DNA from: an uncultured Hyphomicrobiales bacterium | GTDB lineage: Bacteria > Pseudomonadota > Alphaproteobacteria > Rhizobiales > Xanthobacteraceae | Assembly: GCA_903878085.1 (NCBI GenBank) | Contig: CAIRGJ010000035.1 | Location: 1 to 64,000 of the forward strand | DNA length: 64,000 nucleotides | Direction of reading: 5' to 3' | Shown: piece by piece, positions 32,247 through 40,944 of the stretch | Layout: each line of letters begins with the position of its first letter | Numbering within the stretch: position 1 is the first letter of the stretch | Made by a program: the position numbers and the translations under genes | Notes under the pieces: generated by a model | Databases searched by the model: none | Seen by the model: only the letters and a program-made list of their open reading frames with translations | What the model was told of the DNA's origin: nothing

Positions 32247-33416
32247 ATGTCATCAAACGATCAAATGTCATCGCTCGATCAATTCGCTCAAGGCAAAATC
32301 GACGACCTCAAGCGCCGGCATCTGCACCGGCAGCTCACCGAAACCTTGCGCGAGGATGGCATCTGGGTCGAGCGCGATGGCCGCCGGCTGATGTCGTTTT
32401 CCTGCAACGATTATCTCAACCTCAGCCAGCATCCGGTCATCAAGCAGGTGGCGTTGGCGGCGGTCGAGACCTATGGCGCGGGCTCCGGCGCCTCGCGGCT
32501 GGTTACCGGCAATCACCCGCTCTATGCCGAATTGGAAGCACGGCTTGCCGCGATCAAGCAGACCGAAGCGGCGGTCGTGTTCGGCTCCGGCTATCTCGCC
32601 AATGCCGGCATCATTCCGGTGCTGGCCGGGCGCGACGATCTGGTGTTGGCGGACGAGCTGTCGCACGCCTGCCTGTTCGCCGGCGCGCATTTGTCGCGCG
32701 GCAAAGTCCTGACCTTCCGTCATAACGATCTCGATCATCTGCGCGCGCTGTTGGCCGAGCATCGCGTCGCGCATCCGCATGTGCTCGTCGTGACCGACGG
32801 CGTGTTCTCGATGGACGGCGACCTGGCGCCTCTGGCCGAACTCAATGCGCTGGCCGACGAATACGACGCCTGGCTGATGTCGGACGACGCCCACGGGCTT
32901 GGCGTGGTCGGCGGCGGCCGAGGCTCGAGCTTCGTCGGCAACACACATATCCCGGTGCCGTTGCAGATGGGCACGCTGTCCAAGGCGGTCGGCGCCTATG
33001 GCGGCTATCTGTGCGCCTCGGCGCCGGTGATCGATCTGATCCGCAACCGCGCGCGCACGCTGATCTATTCCACCGGACTGCCGCCGTCCTGCGTCGCCGC
33101 CAGTATCGCCGCGCTCGATTTGATCGAACGCGAGCCTGGCTATGCGGCGTTGCCGGTGCAAAAGGCTTTAGCCTTTACGCGCCGCGCCAACCTGCCCGAG
33201 GCACAAAGCCCGATCGTGCCGGTGATCATCGGCGCGGAGGAAGCAACGATGGCAGCCTCCAAGCTGCTGGCCGACGAAGGCTATCTCGCCGCAGCGATCC
33301 GTCCGCCAACTGTCGTCGCCGGCACCGCGCGCTTGCGCCTGACTTTCACCGCGCAGCACCCCGACGACGCCATCGAGCGGCTGGCGGATCTCGTGCGCGA
33401 GCGGATCCTCGCATGA
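32247..33416 (+). CDS. bioF: 8-amino-7-oxononanoate synthase
   Basis: The 389-residue PLP enzyme has the BioF blocks SCNDYLNLSQHP, GSGASRLVTGNHPLY, FSMDGDLAPL, DDAHGLGVVG and the PLP lysine in TLSKAVGAYGGY. It condenses pimeloyl thioester with alanine. The ATG at 32247 lies in a CATG shared with an alternative bioA start; an ATG at 32265 is also possible. Its stop codon is contributed by a dispersed palindromic repeat (GCATGATC, 33,411-33,418). Confidence 0.93.
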   Translation: MSSNDQMSSLDQFAQGKIDDLKRRHLHRQLTETLREDGIWVERDGRRLMSFSCNDYLNLSQHPVIKQVALAAVETYGAGSGASRLVTGNHPLYAELEARLAAIKQTEAAVVFGSGYLANAGIIPVLAGRDDLVLADELSHACLFAGAHLSRGKVLTFRHNDLDHLRALLAEHRVAHPHVLVVTDGVFSMDGDLAPLAELNALADEYDAWLMSDDAHGLGVVGGGRGSSFVGNTHIPVPLQMGTLSKAVGAYGGYLCASAPVIDLIRNRARTLIYSTGLPPSCVAASIAALDLIEREPGYAALPVQKALAFTRRANLPEAQSPIVPVIIGAEEATMAASKLLADEGYLAAAIRPPTVVAGTARLRLTFTAQHPDDAIERLADLVRERILA

Positions 33417-33455
33417 TCCCGAAAAGTGGAGCCCGGTTTTCGGAAAAGATCATGC
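33411..33455. repeat. Dispersed palindromic repeat, copy 1
   Basis: The unit begins GCATGATC and ends GATCATGC, with inner complementary blocks CCGAAAA and TTTTCGG, so it can fold into one long hairpin. It lies between bioF and bioD and includes the bioF stop codon. The same unit recurs at 44,170, 51,189 and 51,335. Confidence 0.85.
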
Positions 33456-33477
33456 GCAAAACTGAGAAACTTTATTG

Positions 33478-34155
33478 ATGGCGGCCTATTTCGTCACCGC
33501 GACCGGCACCGATATCGGCAAGACCTTCGTCACCGCCGGGCTGATCCGCTATTTGCGCAACGCGGGCCAGCCGGTGAGCGCGCTCAAGCCCGTGGTCAGC
33601 GGCTACGATTCATCCGTTGTCGAAACCAGCGATCCCGCGGTGCTGCTCAAGGCGCTCGGACGCCAGGTCAGCGCCGACGAAATCGCCAGCATCGCGCCGT
33701 GGCGCTTTCGCGCACCGTTGTCGCCCGACCTCGCTGCCGCGCGCGAGAACCGTACGATCGATTTCGACGCGCTGGTCGCGTTTAGCCGCGCGGCGATCAA
33801 AGCCTCGACCGGCATGCTGTTCATCGAAGGCGTCGGCGGCATCATGGTGCCGCTCGAAGGCAAGTGCACGGTGCTGGACTGGATGGCGGCGCTGAATATT
33901 CCGCTGCTGCTAGTGGTCGGCGGCTATCTCGGCGCCATCAGCCACACGCTCACCGCGCTCGACGTGATAGCCCAGCGGAAACTGAAAGTCGCCGCCATTG
34001 TGGTGAGCGAGAGCGAGCGCGGCACGGTCGAACTGCACGACACAGTCGACAGCATCGCGCGGTTTTCCGACGGCGTTGAGGTCGTCGGCCTGCCGCGCCT
34101 GCCGGGCGGCATCAACGAGCACCCGGCCTTCGCGCAGATCGCGGCGTTACTTTGA
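33478..34155 (+). CDS. bioD: Dethiobiotin synthase
   Basis: The 225-residue ATP-dependent carboxylase has the P-loop GTDIGKT near residue 10, ALKPVVSGYD and the EGVGGIMVPL block. It closes the ureido ring to give dethiobiotin. The ATG at 33478 is chosen over an in-frame TTG one codon earlier. It follows bioF with only a palindromic repeat between them; bioB is not in the window. Its end overlaps a convergent peptidase gene by nine bases. Confidence 0.93.
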   Translation: MAAYFVTATGTDIGKTFVTAGLIRYLRNAGQPVSALKPVVSGYDSSVVETSDPAVLLKALGRQVSADEIASIAPWRFRAPLSPDLAAARENRTIDFDALVAFSRAAIKASTGMLFIEGVGGIMVPLEGKCTVLDWMAALNIPLLLVVGGYLGAISHTLTALDVIAQRKLKVAAIVVSESERGTVELHDTVDSIARFSDGVEVVGLPRLPGGINEHPAFAQIAALL

Positions 34156-35358
34156 GCCGAGCAGCTCCCGCAGGGTCGCTTCGATGACCTTCGTCGCCGC
34201 CTTCAAATCAGACAGCTTTAAATGCTCGTCGGCGCCATGCGCATTGGCATCGAGAATGGTGCGCGGGCCCGCGCCATAGAGCACGGTCGGAATGCCGGCG
34301 ACGCTATAGTGCCGCGCGTCGGTGTAAAGCGGCACGCCCTTCACATCGATCTTGGTCTTGAGCTCGCGCTTGCCGAAGCGGGTCAGCGGCTCGACCAGTC
34401 TCTCGATGCCTTTGATCGGCTTGAGCGGATCAGCCAGGATCACCCGCTTGCACTCGACGCGGATACCCTTGGCTTTACCGGCGCGCTTGATCAGCGCAAT
34501 GAGCGCACGCTCAACCTTTTTGCCGTTCTCTTCCGGGATCAGACGGCGGTCGAGCCGCATCACGATCTTGTCCGGCACCACGTTGGTGTTGATGCCGCCC
34601 GAGATCAGCCCGACCGTGAGCTGTGGCGAGCCGGTGCCCTTCGATTTTGATTTGATCCTGCGCAGCTTTTTGCGCTCGCCGTACAGCGCCGCCAGCACCT
34701 TGGTCGCTGCCTCCAGCGCGTCGGCGCCGGTATCCGGCATCGCGGCATGCGCCTGCTTGCCGTGCACCGTGACTTCCAGGTGCAGTACGCCGTTATGCGC
34801 GGTGACGACGGCGTAAGAAAATCCCGCCGAAATCGCGTAGTCAGGCTTAGTGAGCTTCTCGTCGAGCAGCCATTTCGGGCCGAGATAGCCGCCGGCTTCT
34901 TCGTCATAGGTGATGTGCAACTCGATGGTGCCGTCGAGGCCTTGCGGCTTGTCCTTCAACGCCAACAGCGCAAAGCCGTAGGTGGCGAAATCGGATTTCG
35001 ACACCGCCGCGCCGCGGCCGTAGATCGCGCCGCCCTGCTCTTCGGCGCCGTAAGGGTCGTGATGCCAACCCTGCCCCGGCGGCACCACGTCGCCGTGCGC
35101 GTTGAGCGCGATCACCGGGCCTTGGCCGGAGCCGAAAATCTCGCGGATCACCAGATTGGTCACCGACTTCATGCCGTACTGCTGCACCAGCGCGTCGGGC
35201 ACCTTGTGCCGTTCGACCGCAAAGCCGAGGCCTTCGTAAAGCTGCGCCGATTTCTCGCCGTGCCGCGCGCAATCGCCGGGCGGATTGTCCGAAGGCACCT
35301 TCACCAGTTCCTTGAGGAAGGCGACCTCGCGCGCGAACTTGTCGTCGATGAAGCTCAT
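34147..35358 (-). CDS. M20-family deacylase/peptidase (ArgE/DapE type)
   Basis: The 403-residue protein has the M20 metal-binding pattern: LNAHGDVVPPGQGW with the DP and GRGAAVSKSD segments, ITYDEEAGGYLG and a C-terminal His region (DANAHGADEH). The dimerisation domain lies between (AHAAMPDTGADALEAA). It hydrolyses an N-acyl or N-carbamoyl amino acid. It overlaps the next gene upstream by four bases (ATGA), so it probably works with the allantoate-amidohydrolase-like enzyme; the substrate is not decidable. Confidence 0.85.
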   Translation of the reverse strand: MSFIDDKFAREVAFLKELVKVPSDNPPGDCARHGEKSAQLYEGLGFAVERHKVPDALVQQYGMKSVTNLVIREIFGSGQGPVIALNAHGDVVPPGQGWHHDPYGAEEQGGAIYGRGAAVSKSDFATYGFALLALKDKPQGLDGTIELHITYDEEAGGYLGPKWLLDEKLTKPDYAISAGFSYAVVTAHNGVLHLEVTVHGKQAHAAMPDTGADALEAATKVLAALYGERKKLRRIKSKSKGTGSPQLTVGLISGGINTNVVPDKIVMRLDRRLIPEENGKKVERALIALIKRAGKAKGIRVECKRVILADPLKPIKGIERLVEPLTRFGKRELKTKIDVKGVPLYTDARHYSVAGIPTVLYGAGPRTILDANAHGADEHLKLSDLKAATKVIEATLRELLGSK

Positions 35359-36590
35359 GGCTTGAACCCTTCGATGAAATTGATCAGCGCTGCGACCGCG
35401 AGTCCCATGTCGCCAGGACTGGCGTATTCGGCCGGGTTGTGACTGATGCCGCCGCGGCAGCGAACGAACAGCATACCGATCGGACAGAGCTTGGCCATGG
35501 CGGTGCCGTCATGGCCGGCGCCGGAGGCGAGCCGCAGGGGTTCGCCGCCAACGGCTTTGATTGCCGCGGCGAAACCGTCCTGGATCGCCAGATCGCACGG
35601 GGTGGTGGCGACATTGCGCGTGGTCGTCACCGACAGGCCGAGGTGGCGCCGTTCGGCGATGGCGCGGACTTCGGTCTTGAAGCCTTCGACGAACTGCAGA
35701 CGCGCCGCGTCGGAGCCGGAGCGGATATCGACCGTTAGCGCCACATTGCCGGCGATAACATTGGATGCCGCGGCGGGAATGTTGATATGGCCGACGGTCG
35801 CCACCACCTCGCCTTTGGTGTCGCGCGCCATCCGTTCGGCGGCCAATATCGCCTCGGCGGCCCCTGCAAGCGCGTCACGGCGCAGCAACATCGGCACGGT
35901 GCCGGCGTGGCCGGCTTCGCCGAGGAACTCGACGTTGAGATAAGTCTGCCCGGCAATGGAGTTCACAACGCCTAGAGGCTGGTTGCGATACTCCAGCACC
36001 GGGCCTTGCTCGATATGGACTTCAAGGTATGCCGCGGCAGAGCCTAGCGCATAGGCGGCGGCTGGAATCTCGGCAGGGCTTTTGCCGTAGCGCGTGATCG
36101 CTTCGGCCAGCGTGACACCGTCGCTATCGACGAGTTCGAGTGTCGAGAAATCGAATTTGCCGGCGCAGGCGCTCGACGATGCCAGAGTCGCCGGAAACCG
36201 CACGCCTTCCTCGTCGCCGAAGGCCAGCACGTCGATGGCGAACGGCAGCTTGCGCCCCACTTTGGCGAAATGTTCCGCGGCCAGAATCCCGGCGACGACG
36301 CCGAACGGTCCGTCGAACATGCCGGCCTCGATCACGGTATCGATATGCGAACCGATCAGCAGGCGTTTGGCGCCGCTGCCCGCCAGCGAGCCCCGCACCG
36401 TGCCGAGCGCGTCTTCCGACACCGTGAGCCCGGCGTCCTGCATCCATTTCGCCACCAGATCGGCGGCCTCGCGGTGCGCCGGCGACAGAAATGTCCGCAC
36501 CAGCCGGTTCGGCTCGGCCGAGACCGAGCCCAGCGTATTGATCATGCGTTCGGCGCGGGCGCCGATGGCAGCCGGGTTCACGTCGGCCAT
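35355..36590 (-). CDS. Zn-dependent hydrolase of the allantoate amidohydrolase / N-carbamoyl-L-amino-acid hydrolase family
   Basis: The 411-residue M20-type enzyme has LLIGSHIDTVIEAGMFDGPFGV, the metal-binding FGDEEGVRFP, LEVHIEQGPVLE and the GEAGHAGTVPM block that marks this family. Members release ammonia from allantoate or cleave carbamoyl amino acids. A nearby 5-hydroxyisourate hydrolase gene favours allantoate in purine breakdown. It overlaps the CPBP gene by 13 bases and the M20 gene by four. Confidence 0.85.
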   Translation of the reverse strand: MADVNPAAIGARAERMINTLGSVSAEPNRLVRTFLSPAHREAADLVAKWMQDAGLTVSEDALGTVRGSLAGSGAKRLLIGSHIDTVIEAGMFDGPFGVVAGILAAEHFAKVGRKLPFAIDVLAFGDEEGVRFPATLASSSACAGKFDFSTLELVDSDGVTLAEAITRYGKSPAEIPAAAYALGSAAAYLEVHIEQGPVLEYRNQPLGVVNSIAGQTYLNVEFLGEAGHAGTVPMLLRRDALAGAAEAILAAERMARDTKGEVVATVGHINIPAAASNVIAGNVALTVDIRSGSDAARLQFVEGFKTEVRAIAERRHLGLSVTTTRNVATTPCDLAIQDGFAAAIKAVGGEPLRLASGAGHDGTAMAKLCPIGMLFVRCRGGISHNPAEYASPGDMGLAVAALINFIEGFKP

Positions 36591-37309
36591 TGCGAGGCCA
36601 CCAGCGTTTCGAGCATACCTTCGAGATTGATCATGGCGTGCAACAGGATCGTCAATATCGTCGAGCCGGTCGCCCAGCGCATCCAGCCGAGCATCAGACC
36701 GAATGCAAAAATCTGGCCAGTAACGTACCAGTCATACTGCAAATGAATCAGCGCCCACAGTGCCGCGGTGATGGCGATGACCGCCCAGGCGTCGTTCGGC
36801 GCGCGCAGCCAGCCGCGAAACAGAAACCCGCGAAACAGGACTTCCTCGCCGAGCGGCGTCACCACGATGACGGCGAACCACAAACACAGCAGCGCCAGCG
36901 GGCCCGCCTCCCCGGCGGTGCGGAAGATATCGCTCTGGAATGCCGTGACAATGTTGTTGCCGAGCAACCAGCTCAGCGCATTGCCGCCAACGATCAGGGC
37001 GGCGGTCACGGCGACGCCGAACACCACCTCGCTGCGGCGAGGCATCGTCAGCTTGAGATAGGCAAAGGGATTGGCGCCCGCCAGCCGCGCGAAGGCCGCG
37101 AGCAGCAGCAACTGGATCGGCGTCGAGACCAGAATGATCAGGGTAACGGCCACGCCGTCGCCGCTGAAATCGGGCATGCTGGTCAGATCTTGGCCAAGCC
37201 ACAGGGTCAGCGCCACCAGCGCCGCGAATTGACCGACCATCATGGCGATGAAGCCGAAGCCGAAGGTGGCGAGCCGTCCCCACGGCTTTGTCTCTACGGC
37301 CACCGTCAA
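36578..37309 (-). CDS. CPBP-family intramembrane metalloprotease
   Basis: The 243-residue membrane protein has about seven hydrophobic segments and the CPBP (Abi) active-site motifs: EExxxR as Glu155-Glu156…Arg160 (GEEVLFRG), His189 (ALIHLQ) and His224 (HAMIN). These proteins are prenyl-endopeptidase (Rce1)-like proteases. It sits between uraH and the allantoate-type hydrolase with overlaps at both ends, so it is in the same transcript, but a role in purine breakdown is not obvious. Confidence 0.88.
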   Translation of the reverse strand: MTVAVETKPWGRLATFGFGFIAMMVGQFAALVALTLWLGQDLTSMPDFSGDGVAVTLIILVSTPIQLLLLAAFARLAGANPFAYLKLTMPRRSEVVFGVAVTAALIVGGNALSWLLGNNIVTAFQSDIFRTAGEAGPLALLCLWFAVIVVTPLGEEVLFRGFLFRGWLRAPNDAWAVIAITAALWALIHLQYDWYVTGQIFAFGLMLGWMRWATGSTILTILLHAMINLEGMLETLVASQWPT

Positions 37310-37650
37310 CTCCCGCGATAGGTCGAATAGCCGTAGGGCGAAATCAGCAGCGGCACGTGATAATCGCGGCCCGCCGCCGCGTTAAAGCGCACTGGCACCA
37401 CGTCGAGAAAGGCGGGGTCCGCGGTCGCCGTACCCTGGGCGCGAAAATAGTCGCCGACGTGGAAGGCGATTTCATAGGGACCCGGCTTGAACGCCGCGCC
37501 GTCCAACAGCGGCTTGTCGACGCGGCCGTCGGCATTGGTCATAGCCTCGGCCAGCACCGCGGCCTCGCCCGGCCGGCGCAGCACCACCCGTATACCGGCC
37601 GCCGGTCTGCCTGAGGCGGTATCGAGCACATGGGTGGTCAGGTGGGGCAT
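37306..37650 (-). CDS. uraH: 5-Hydroxyisourate hydrolase
   Basis: The 114-residue transthyretin-like protein has the N-terminal HVLDTASGRPA and the C-terminal YRGS signature plus HVPLLISPYGYSTYRGS, diagnostic for HIU hydrolases. It converts 5-hydroxyisourate to OHCU in urate breakdown. The ATG at 37650 is chosen because the HVLD motif then falls at residues 7-10 as usual. The stop overlaps the CPBP start. Confidence 0.94.
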   Translation of the reverse strand: MPHLTTHVLDTASGRPAAGIRVVLRRPGEAAVLAEAMTNADGRVDKPLLDGAAFKPGPYEIAFHVGDYFRAQGTATADPAFLDVVPVRFNAAAGRDYHVPLLISPYGYSTYRGS

Positions 37651-37659
37651 AAATCCGAA

Positions 37660-37750
37660 TGTCATGGCCGGGCTTGACCCGGCCATCCCGATTCAATTGG
37701 CACAAATGTGCCTACCTAAGCGGGGTCACCGGGACAAGCCCGGTGACGAC
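37660..37750. repeat. Composite intergenic palindromic element
   Basis: Two nine-base-pair hairpins lie 38 bases apart: ATGGCCGGG-CTTGA-CCCGGCCAT (37,664-37,686) and GTCACCGGG-ACAAG-CCCGGTGAC (37,725-37,747). The outer ends are roughly complementary (TGTC and GACGACA). This GGGCTTGACCC-type hairpin is a common dispersed intergenic repeat in Bradyrhizobium-like genomes. It separates uraH from the quinone oxidoreductase gene and may act as a transcription boundary. Confidence 0.7.
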
Positions 37751-37786
37751 AATGTTGCAGATTGTGCGCGTTGGACGCGCAGCTAG

Positions 37787-38764
37787 TTACGGAATTAACA
37801 CCACCGACCCCGTGGTCTTGCGGCCTTCCAGGTCCCTGTGGGACTGGGCGGCGTCCTTGAGCGCGTATTTGTGGCTCGCCGGAATCTTGACCGCACCGGA
37901 GCCGACCTTTTCGAACAGGTCCTTGGCGGTGGCGACGAGATCCTCGCGTTTGGCGGCGTAGTGGTTGAGCGTCGGCCGCGTCGCGAACAGCGAACCCTTG
38001 TGCTGCAGCAGGTTGATGTCGAAGGCCTTGATCGGGCCCGACGCCGAACCGAAGCTGACGAACATGCCGAGCGGACGAATACAGTCGAGCGACTTCGGGA
38101 ACGTGTCGTTGCCGATGCCGTCATAAACCACGTCGCACAGCTTGCCGTTGGTGATTTCCTTCACCCGCGCGGCGAAGTCTTCGTCGCGGTAGAGAATGGT
38201 GTGATGCGCACCCGCATTCTTGGCGAGCTCGGCCTTGTCCTTGGAGCCGACGGTGCCGATGACGGTGGCGCCGAGATGGTTGGCCCATTGGCAGGCGATC
38301 AGGCCAACGCCGCCGGCGGCGGCGTGGACCAGACAGATGGTGCCCTTGCCGACCTTGAAGGTGCGGTTGAGCAGATACTGCACGGTCATGCCCTTGAGCA
38401 TCATCGCCGCGGCCTGCTCGTAACTGATGTTGTCCGGCAGCTTCACGGCGCGCTCGGCCGGCAGCAGACGTTCGGCTGCGTAACCACCGAGCGGCACCAC
38501 GTAGGCGACGCGGTCGCCGACCTTGACGTCGGTGACGCCGGGGCCGACGGCGATCACTTCGCCGGCGCCTTCATTGCCCGAGACGAACGGCAGGCCGACC
38601 GGAGACGGATACATGCCCATGCGGAAATAGGTATCGATAAAATTGACGCCGCAGGCGTGCTGCTTGATCTTGATCTGGCCCTGGCCGGGCGCCGGAACTT
38701 CGATGTCGTCGAGCGTCAGAACTTCCGGACCGCCGGTTTTATGCACGCGCACTGCTGCGACCAT
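37787..38764 (-). CDS. NADPH:quinone oxidoreductase (QorA type)
   Basis: The 325-residue medium-chain dehydrogenase lacks structural zinc cysteines and has the Qor features GVNFIDTYFRMGMYP, GNEGAGEV, the nucleotide-binding AAAGGVGL and SFGSASGPI. It reduces quinones with NADPH in the cytoplasm. It stands alone upstream of an intergenic palindromic element. Confidence 0.92.
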   Translation of the reverse strand: MVAAVRVHKTGGPEVLTLDDIEVPAPGQGQIKIKQHACGVNFIDTYFRMGMYPSPVGLPFVSGNEGAGEVIAVGPGVTDVKVGDRVAYVVPLGGYAAERLLPAERAVKLPDNISYEQAAAMMLKGMTVQYLLNRTFKVGKGTICLVHAAAGGVGLIACQWANHLGATVIGTVGSKDKAELAKNAGAHHTILYRDEDFAARVKEITNGKLCDVVYDGIGNDTFPKSLDCIRPLGMFVSFGSASGPIKAFDINLLQHKGSLFATRPTLNHYAAKREDLVATAKDLFEKVGSGAVKIPASHKYALKDAAQSHRDLEGRKTTGSVVLIP

Positions 38765-38863
38765 GTTTCACCCCTTGAATTGATTACGCTTGTTGATTGG
38801 GAAGCGTTTCGGCCGGGATCATAGGGAGCCAAGCGCGAAGCGCAAGCGGGGTGGCGGTTGCGG

Positions 38864-39601
38864 CTAGCGCGCGCCCGAAACCCGCAAATTCGCGCCATTG
38901 ACGTAGGATGCGGCATCCGAGAGCAGGAACAAAATGGCCTCGGCCACCTCGCCGGCGGTGCCCGCCCTGCCCATCGGCAGCATCGGCGTCACCCGGTCGA
39001 TGCGGCCGGGCGGCTGGATGTCGGTATCGATCACGCCAGGCGTCACCGCATTGACCCGGACGCCTTCCTTGGCGACTTCGCGCGACACGCCGATCACCAT
39101 GGAATCGACGCCGGCCTTGGCCGCGGCGTACCACACGCATTCATTGGCGCCGCCGAGCGGCGCCGCCATCGACGACAGCATCACCACCGCGCCGCCCTTG
39201 CCGTTATGCTTGGTCGACATACGCCGCACGCAGGCTCGCAGGCACAGCAGCGCACCGAAGGTGTCGACGTCGAGCACGTCGCGGATGGTCTGGGTGTCGG
39301 CTTCGTCGAGCCGCGAATTGTCGCCGATGATGCCGGCACTGTGGACGAAGTGCGTAATCGGCCCGAGTGCGCGCGCGGCGTCGTCGAAGGTGCGCTCGAT
39401 ATCGGCTTCGATCGCCATGTCGCCCTGAACCGCGACGGCGTTACCGCCGGCGGCCTTCACCGCGGCGACCACGGTGGCGGCGGCGTTGGCATTGCTCTTG
39501 TAGTTGACAGCGACGTCGTAGCCGCGCGCGCCGGCGAGCTTTGCGGTCGACGCGCCGATGCCGCGGCTGCCGCCGGCGATCAGAAGAACGGGCCGTGACA
39601 T
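38864..39601 (-). CDS. SDR-family oxidoreductase
   Basis: The 245-residue short-chain dehydrogenase has the cofactor motif GGSRGIG (residues 10-16), catalytic Ser in SSMAAPLGG, and the YxxxK pair in YAAAKAG. The C-terminus NGANLRVSGAR is typical of FabG-like enzymes. The start at 39601 (MSRPVLLIAGG) fits the family; the longer frame runs into pcs. The substrate is unknown. Confidence 0.9.
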   Translation of the reverse strand: MSRPVLLIAGGSRGIGASTAKLAGARGYDVAVNYKSNANAAATVVAAVKAAGGNAVAVQGDMAIEADIERTFDDAARALGPITHFVHSAGIIGDNSRLDEADTQTIRDVLDVDTFGALLCLRACVRRMSTKHNGKGGAVVMLSSMAAPLGGANECVWYAAAKAGVDSMVIGVSREVAKEGVRVNAVTPGVIDTDIQPPGRIDRVTPMLPMGRAGTAGEVAEAILFLLSDAASYVNGANLRVSGAR

Positions 39602-39615
39602 GAAGATCCCCTGGA

Positions 39616-40302
39616 TTACGCAGGCCGGCGCAAGAAACCGGCGATAAGGAAATAGCCCCCGATACACGCCAACGGCAAGGTGACATAAGGGCCCGGCTCA
39701 AGGTTTAGGAAGATGGCGACCAGGGCGAGGACGCCCCACAGCGCCATCAGCCCGATATTGAGGACGCGCAGATGCTTGACGCGCAGCGGATGCACGAAAC
39801 GCATCGGCACAAAGGTCAGCACGCAAAGCGCCGCGACCATGGCCGCTGCCGCCCACGGTGGCGGCTCCAGCACATAGAGATAGAACGCAGCCAGGTTCCA
39901 CACCGCCGGAAATCCGCGGAAATAATTATCGTTGGTCTTCATCGCGCGGTCGGCGAAATACAATGCGCCGGTGATGACGACCGCCATGCCGGCCGGTATC
40001 GCCAACGGCTCCGGCAGCAGACCGCTGGCGGTAACGGCATAAGCCGGGACGAATACGTAAGTGACGAAGTCGACGACGAAATCGAGCCCCTCACCCGACC
40101 AGCGCGGCAGCAGTTCCGCCACCTTGAAGGCGCGCGCCATCGGCCCGTCGAGCCCATCGACGACCAGCGCCAGGCCGAGGCAGAAAAACATGGCGGCCCA
40201 TTGCCCGCCGGTCGCCAGAATGAGCGCGAGCAAGGCCAGCGCCGCGCCGCTGGCGGTGAACACATGAATCGTGAAAGCGCGAACGATCGCAAAGTTCGAC
40301 AC
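39616..40302 (-). CDS. pcs: Phosphatidylcholine synthase
   Basis: The 228-residue membrane protein has about eight hydrophobic segments and the CDP-alcohol phosphotransferase signature in its Pcs form, DGLDGPMARAF…GEGLDFVVDFVTY. It condenses CDP-diacylglycerol with choline to make phosphatidylcholine, a one-step pathway common in rhizobia and relatives. It ends 15 bases before the SDR gene. Confidence 0.92.
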   Translation of the reverse strand: MSNFAIVRAFTIHVFTASGAALALLALILATGGQWAAMFFCLGLALVVDGLDGPMARAFKVAELLPRWSGEGLDFVVDFVTYVFVPAYAVTASGLLPEPLAIPAGMAVVITGALYFADRAMKTNDNYFRGFPAVWNLAAFYLYVLEPPPWAAAAMVAALCVLTFVPMRFVHPLRVKHLRVLNIGLMALWGVLALVAIFLNLEPGPYVTLPLACIGGYFLIAGFLRRPA

Positions 40303-40911
40303 TTACTGGTTGCCCCAATCGAGCTTGACGATCTCAGCCGAACGGCCGGTCAGATTCCAGTTGCGGCCGAAGCCGCGGAAGCGCGACTTGTCGGCGCGCG
40401 ACACGATGACGTCCGGGCCGATCCAGTATTCGCTGTTGCGGATGACGACGTTGCCCTCGCCTTTGCCGCGCACCGGCGTGATGGCGCCGTCGACATATTT
40501 CTCGATGCGGATGATGCGGGTCTCACCTTGGGTTTCGTAAGAGATCGGCACCTGGCGCACGCCGAGAAACTGGCCGACCAGGATCGACAGCAGATGCGTG
40601 GTGCCGCCGACGCGGCCGGTGAAAATGCGGGTAAGACCCTTCACCGCCATCGCCGAAGCCTTGTCGTCGACGAACAAAGCCGCGGTCCAGTTGCCGCGCG
40701 ACATGATGCCGGGCAGATCCATCATCAGGCCGACTTTGAGGCCGGATAGATCTTCGCTGTCGATATGGCCGTCGTCGATGCGGATGCCGGCCCAGGTCTG
40801 GCAGCGGTCTTCGGTCGGCGGATGATCGCCGAGCGACAGCACGCAGGGGCAGAACACCGTGCAGCTGCACGACAGCGTCATTTCGCCTTTCAACGTCCAA
40901 GCTTCAACCAA
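40303..40911 (-). CDS. DUF1326 domain protein
   Basis: The 202-residue protein begins with a cysteine-rich motif CSCTVFCPC (residues 15-23) and fits the DUF1326 family, a soluble protein of unknown function often next to DUF2182. The N-terminal cysteines suggest metal or thiol chemistry. It abuts pcs at its 3' end and follows the DUF2182 gene by 33 bases. Confidence 0.88.
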   Translation of the reverse strand: MVEAWTLKGEMTLSCSCTVFCPCVLSLGDHPPTEDRCQTWAGIRIDDGHIDSEDLSGLKVGLMMDLPGIMSRGNWTAALFVDDKASAMAVKGLTRIFTGRVGGTTHLLSILVGQFLGVRQVPISYETQGETRIIRIEKYVDGAITPVRGKGEGNVVIRNSEYWIGPDVIVSRADKSRFRGFGRNWNLTGRSAEIVKLDWGNQ

Positions 40912-40944
40912 CGCGCATCCTCCCCAAGCTTTGCATTTTGTAGC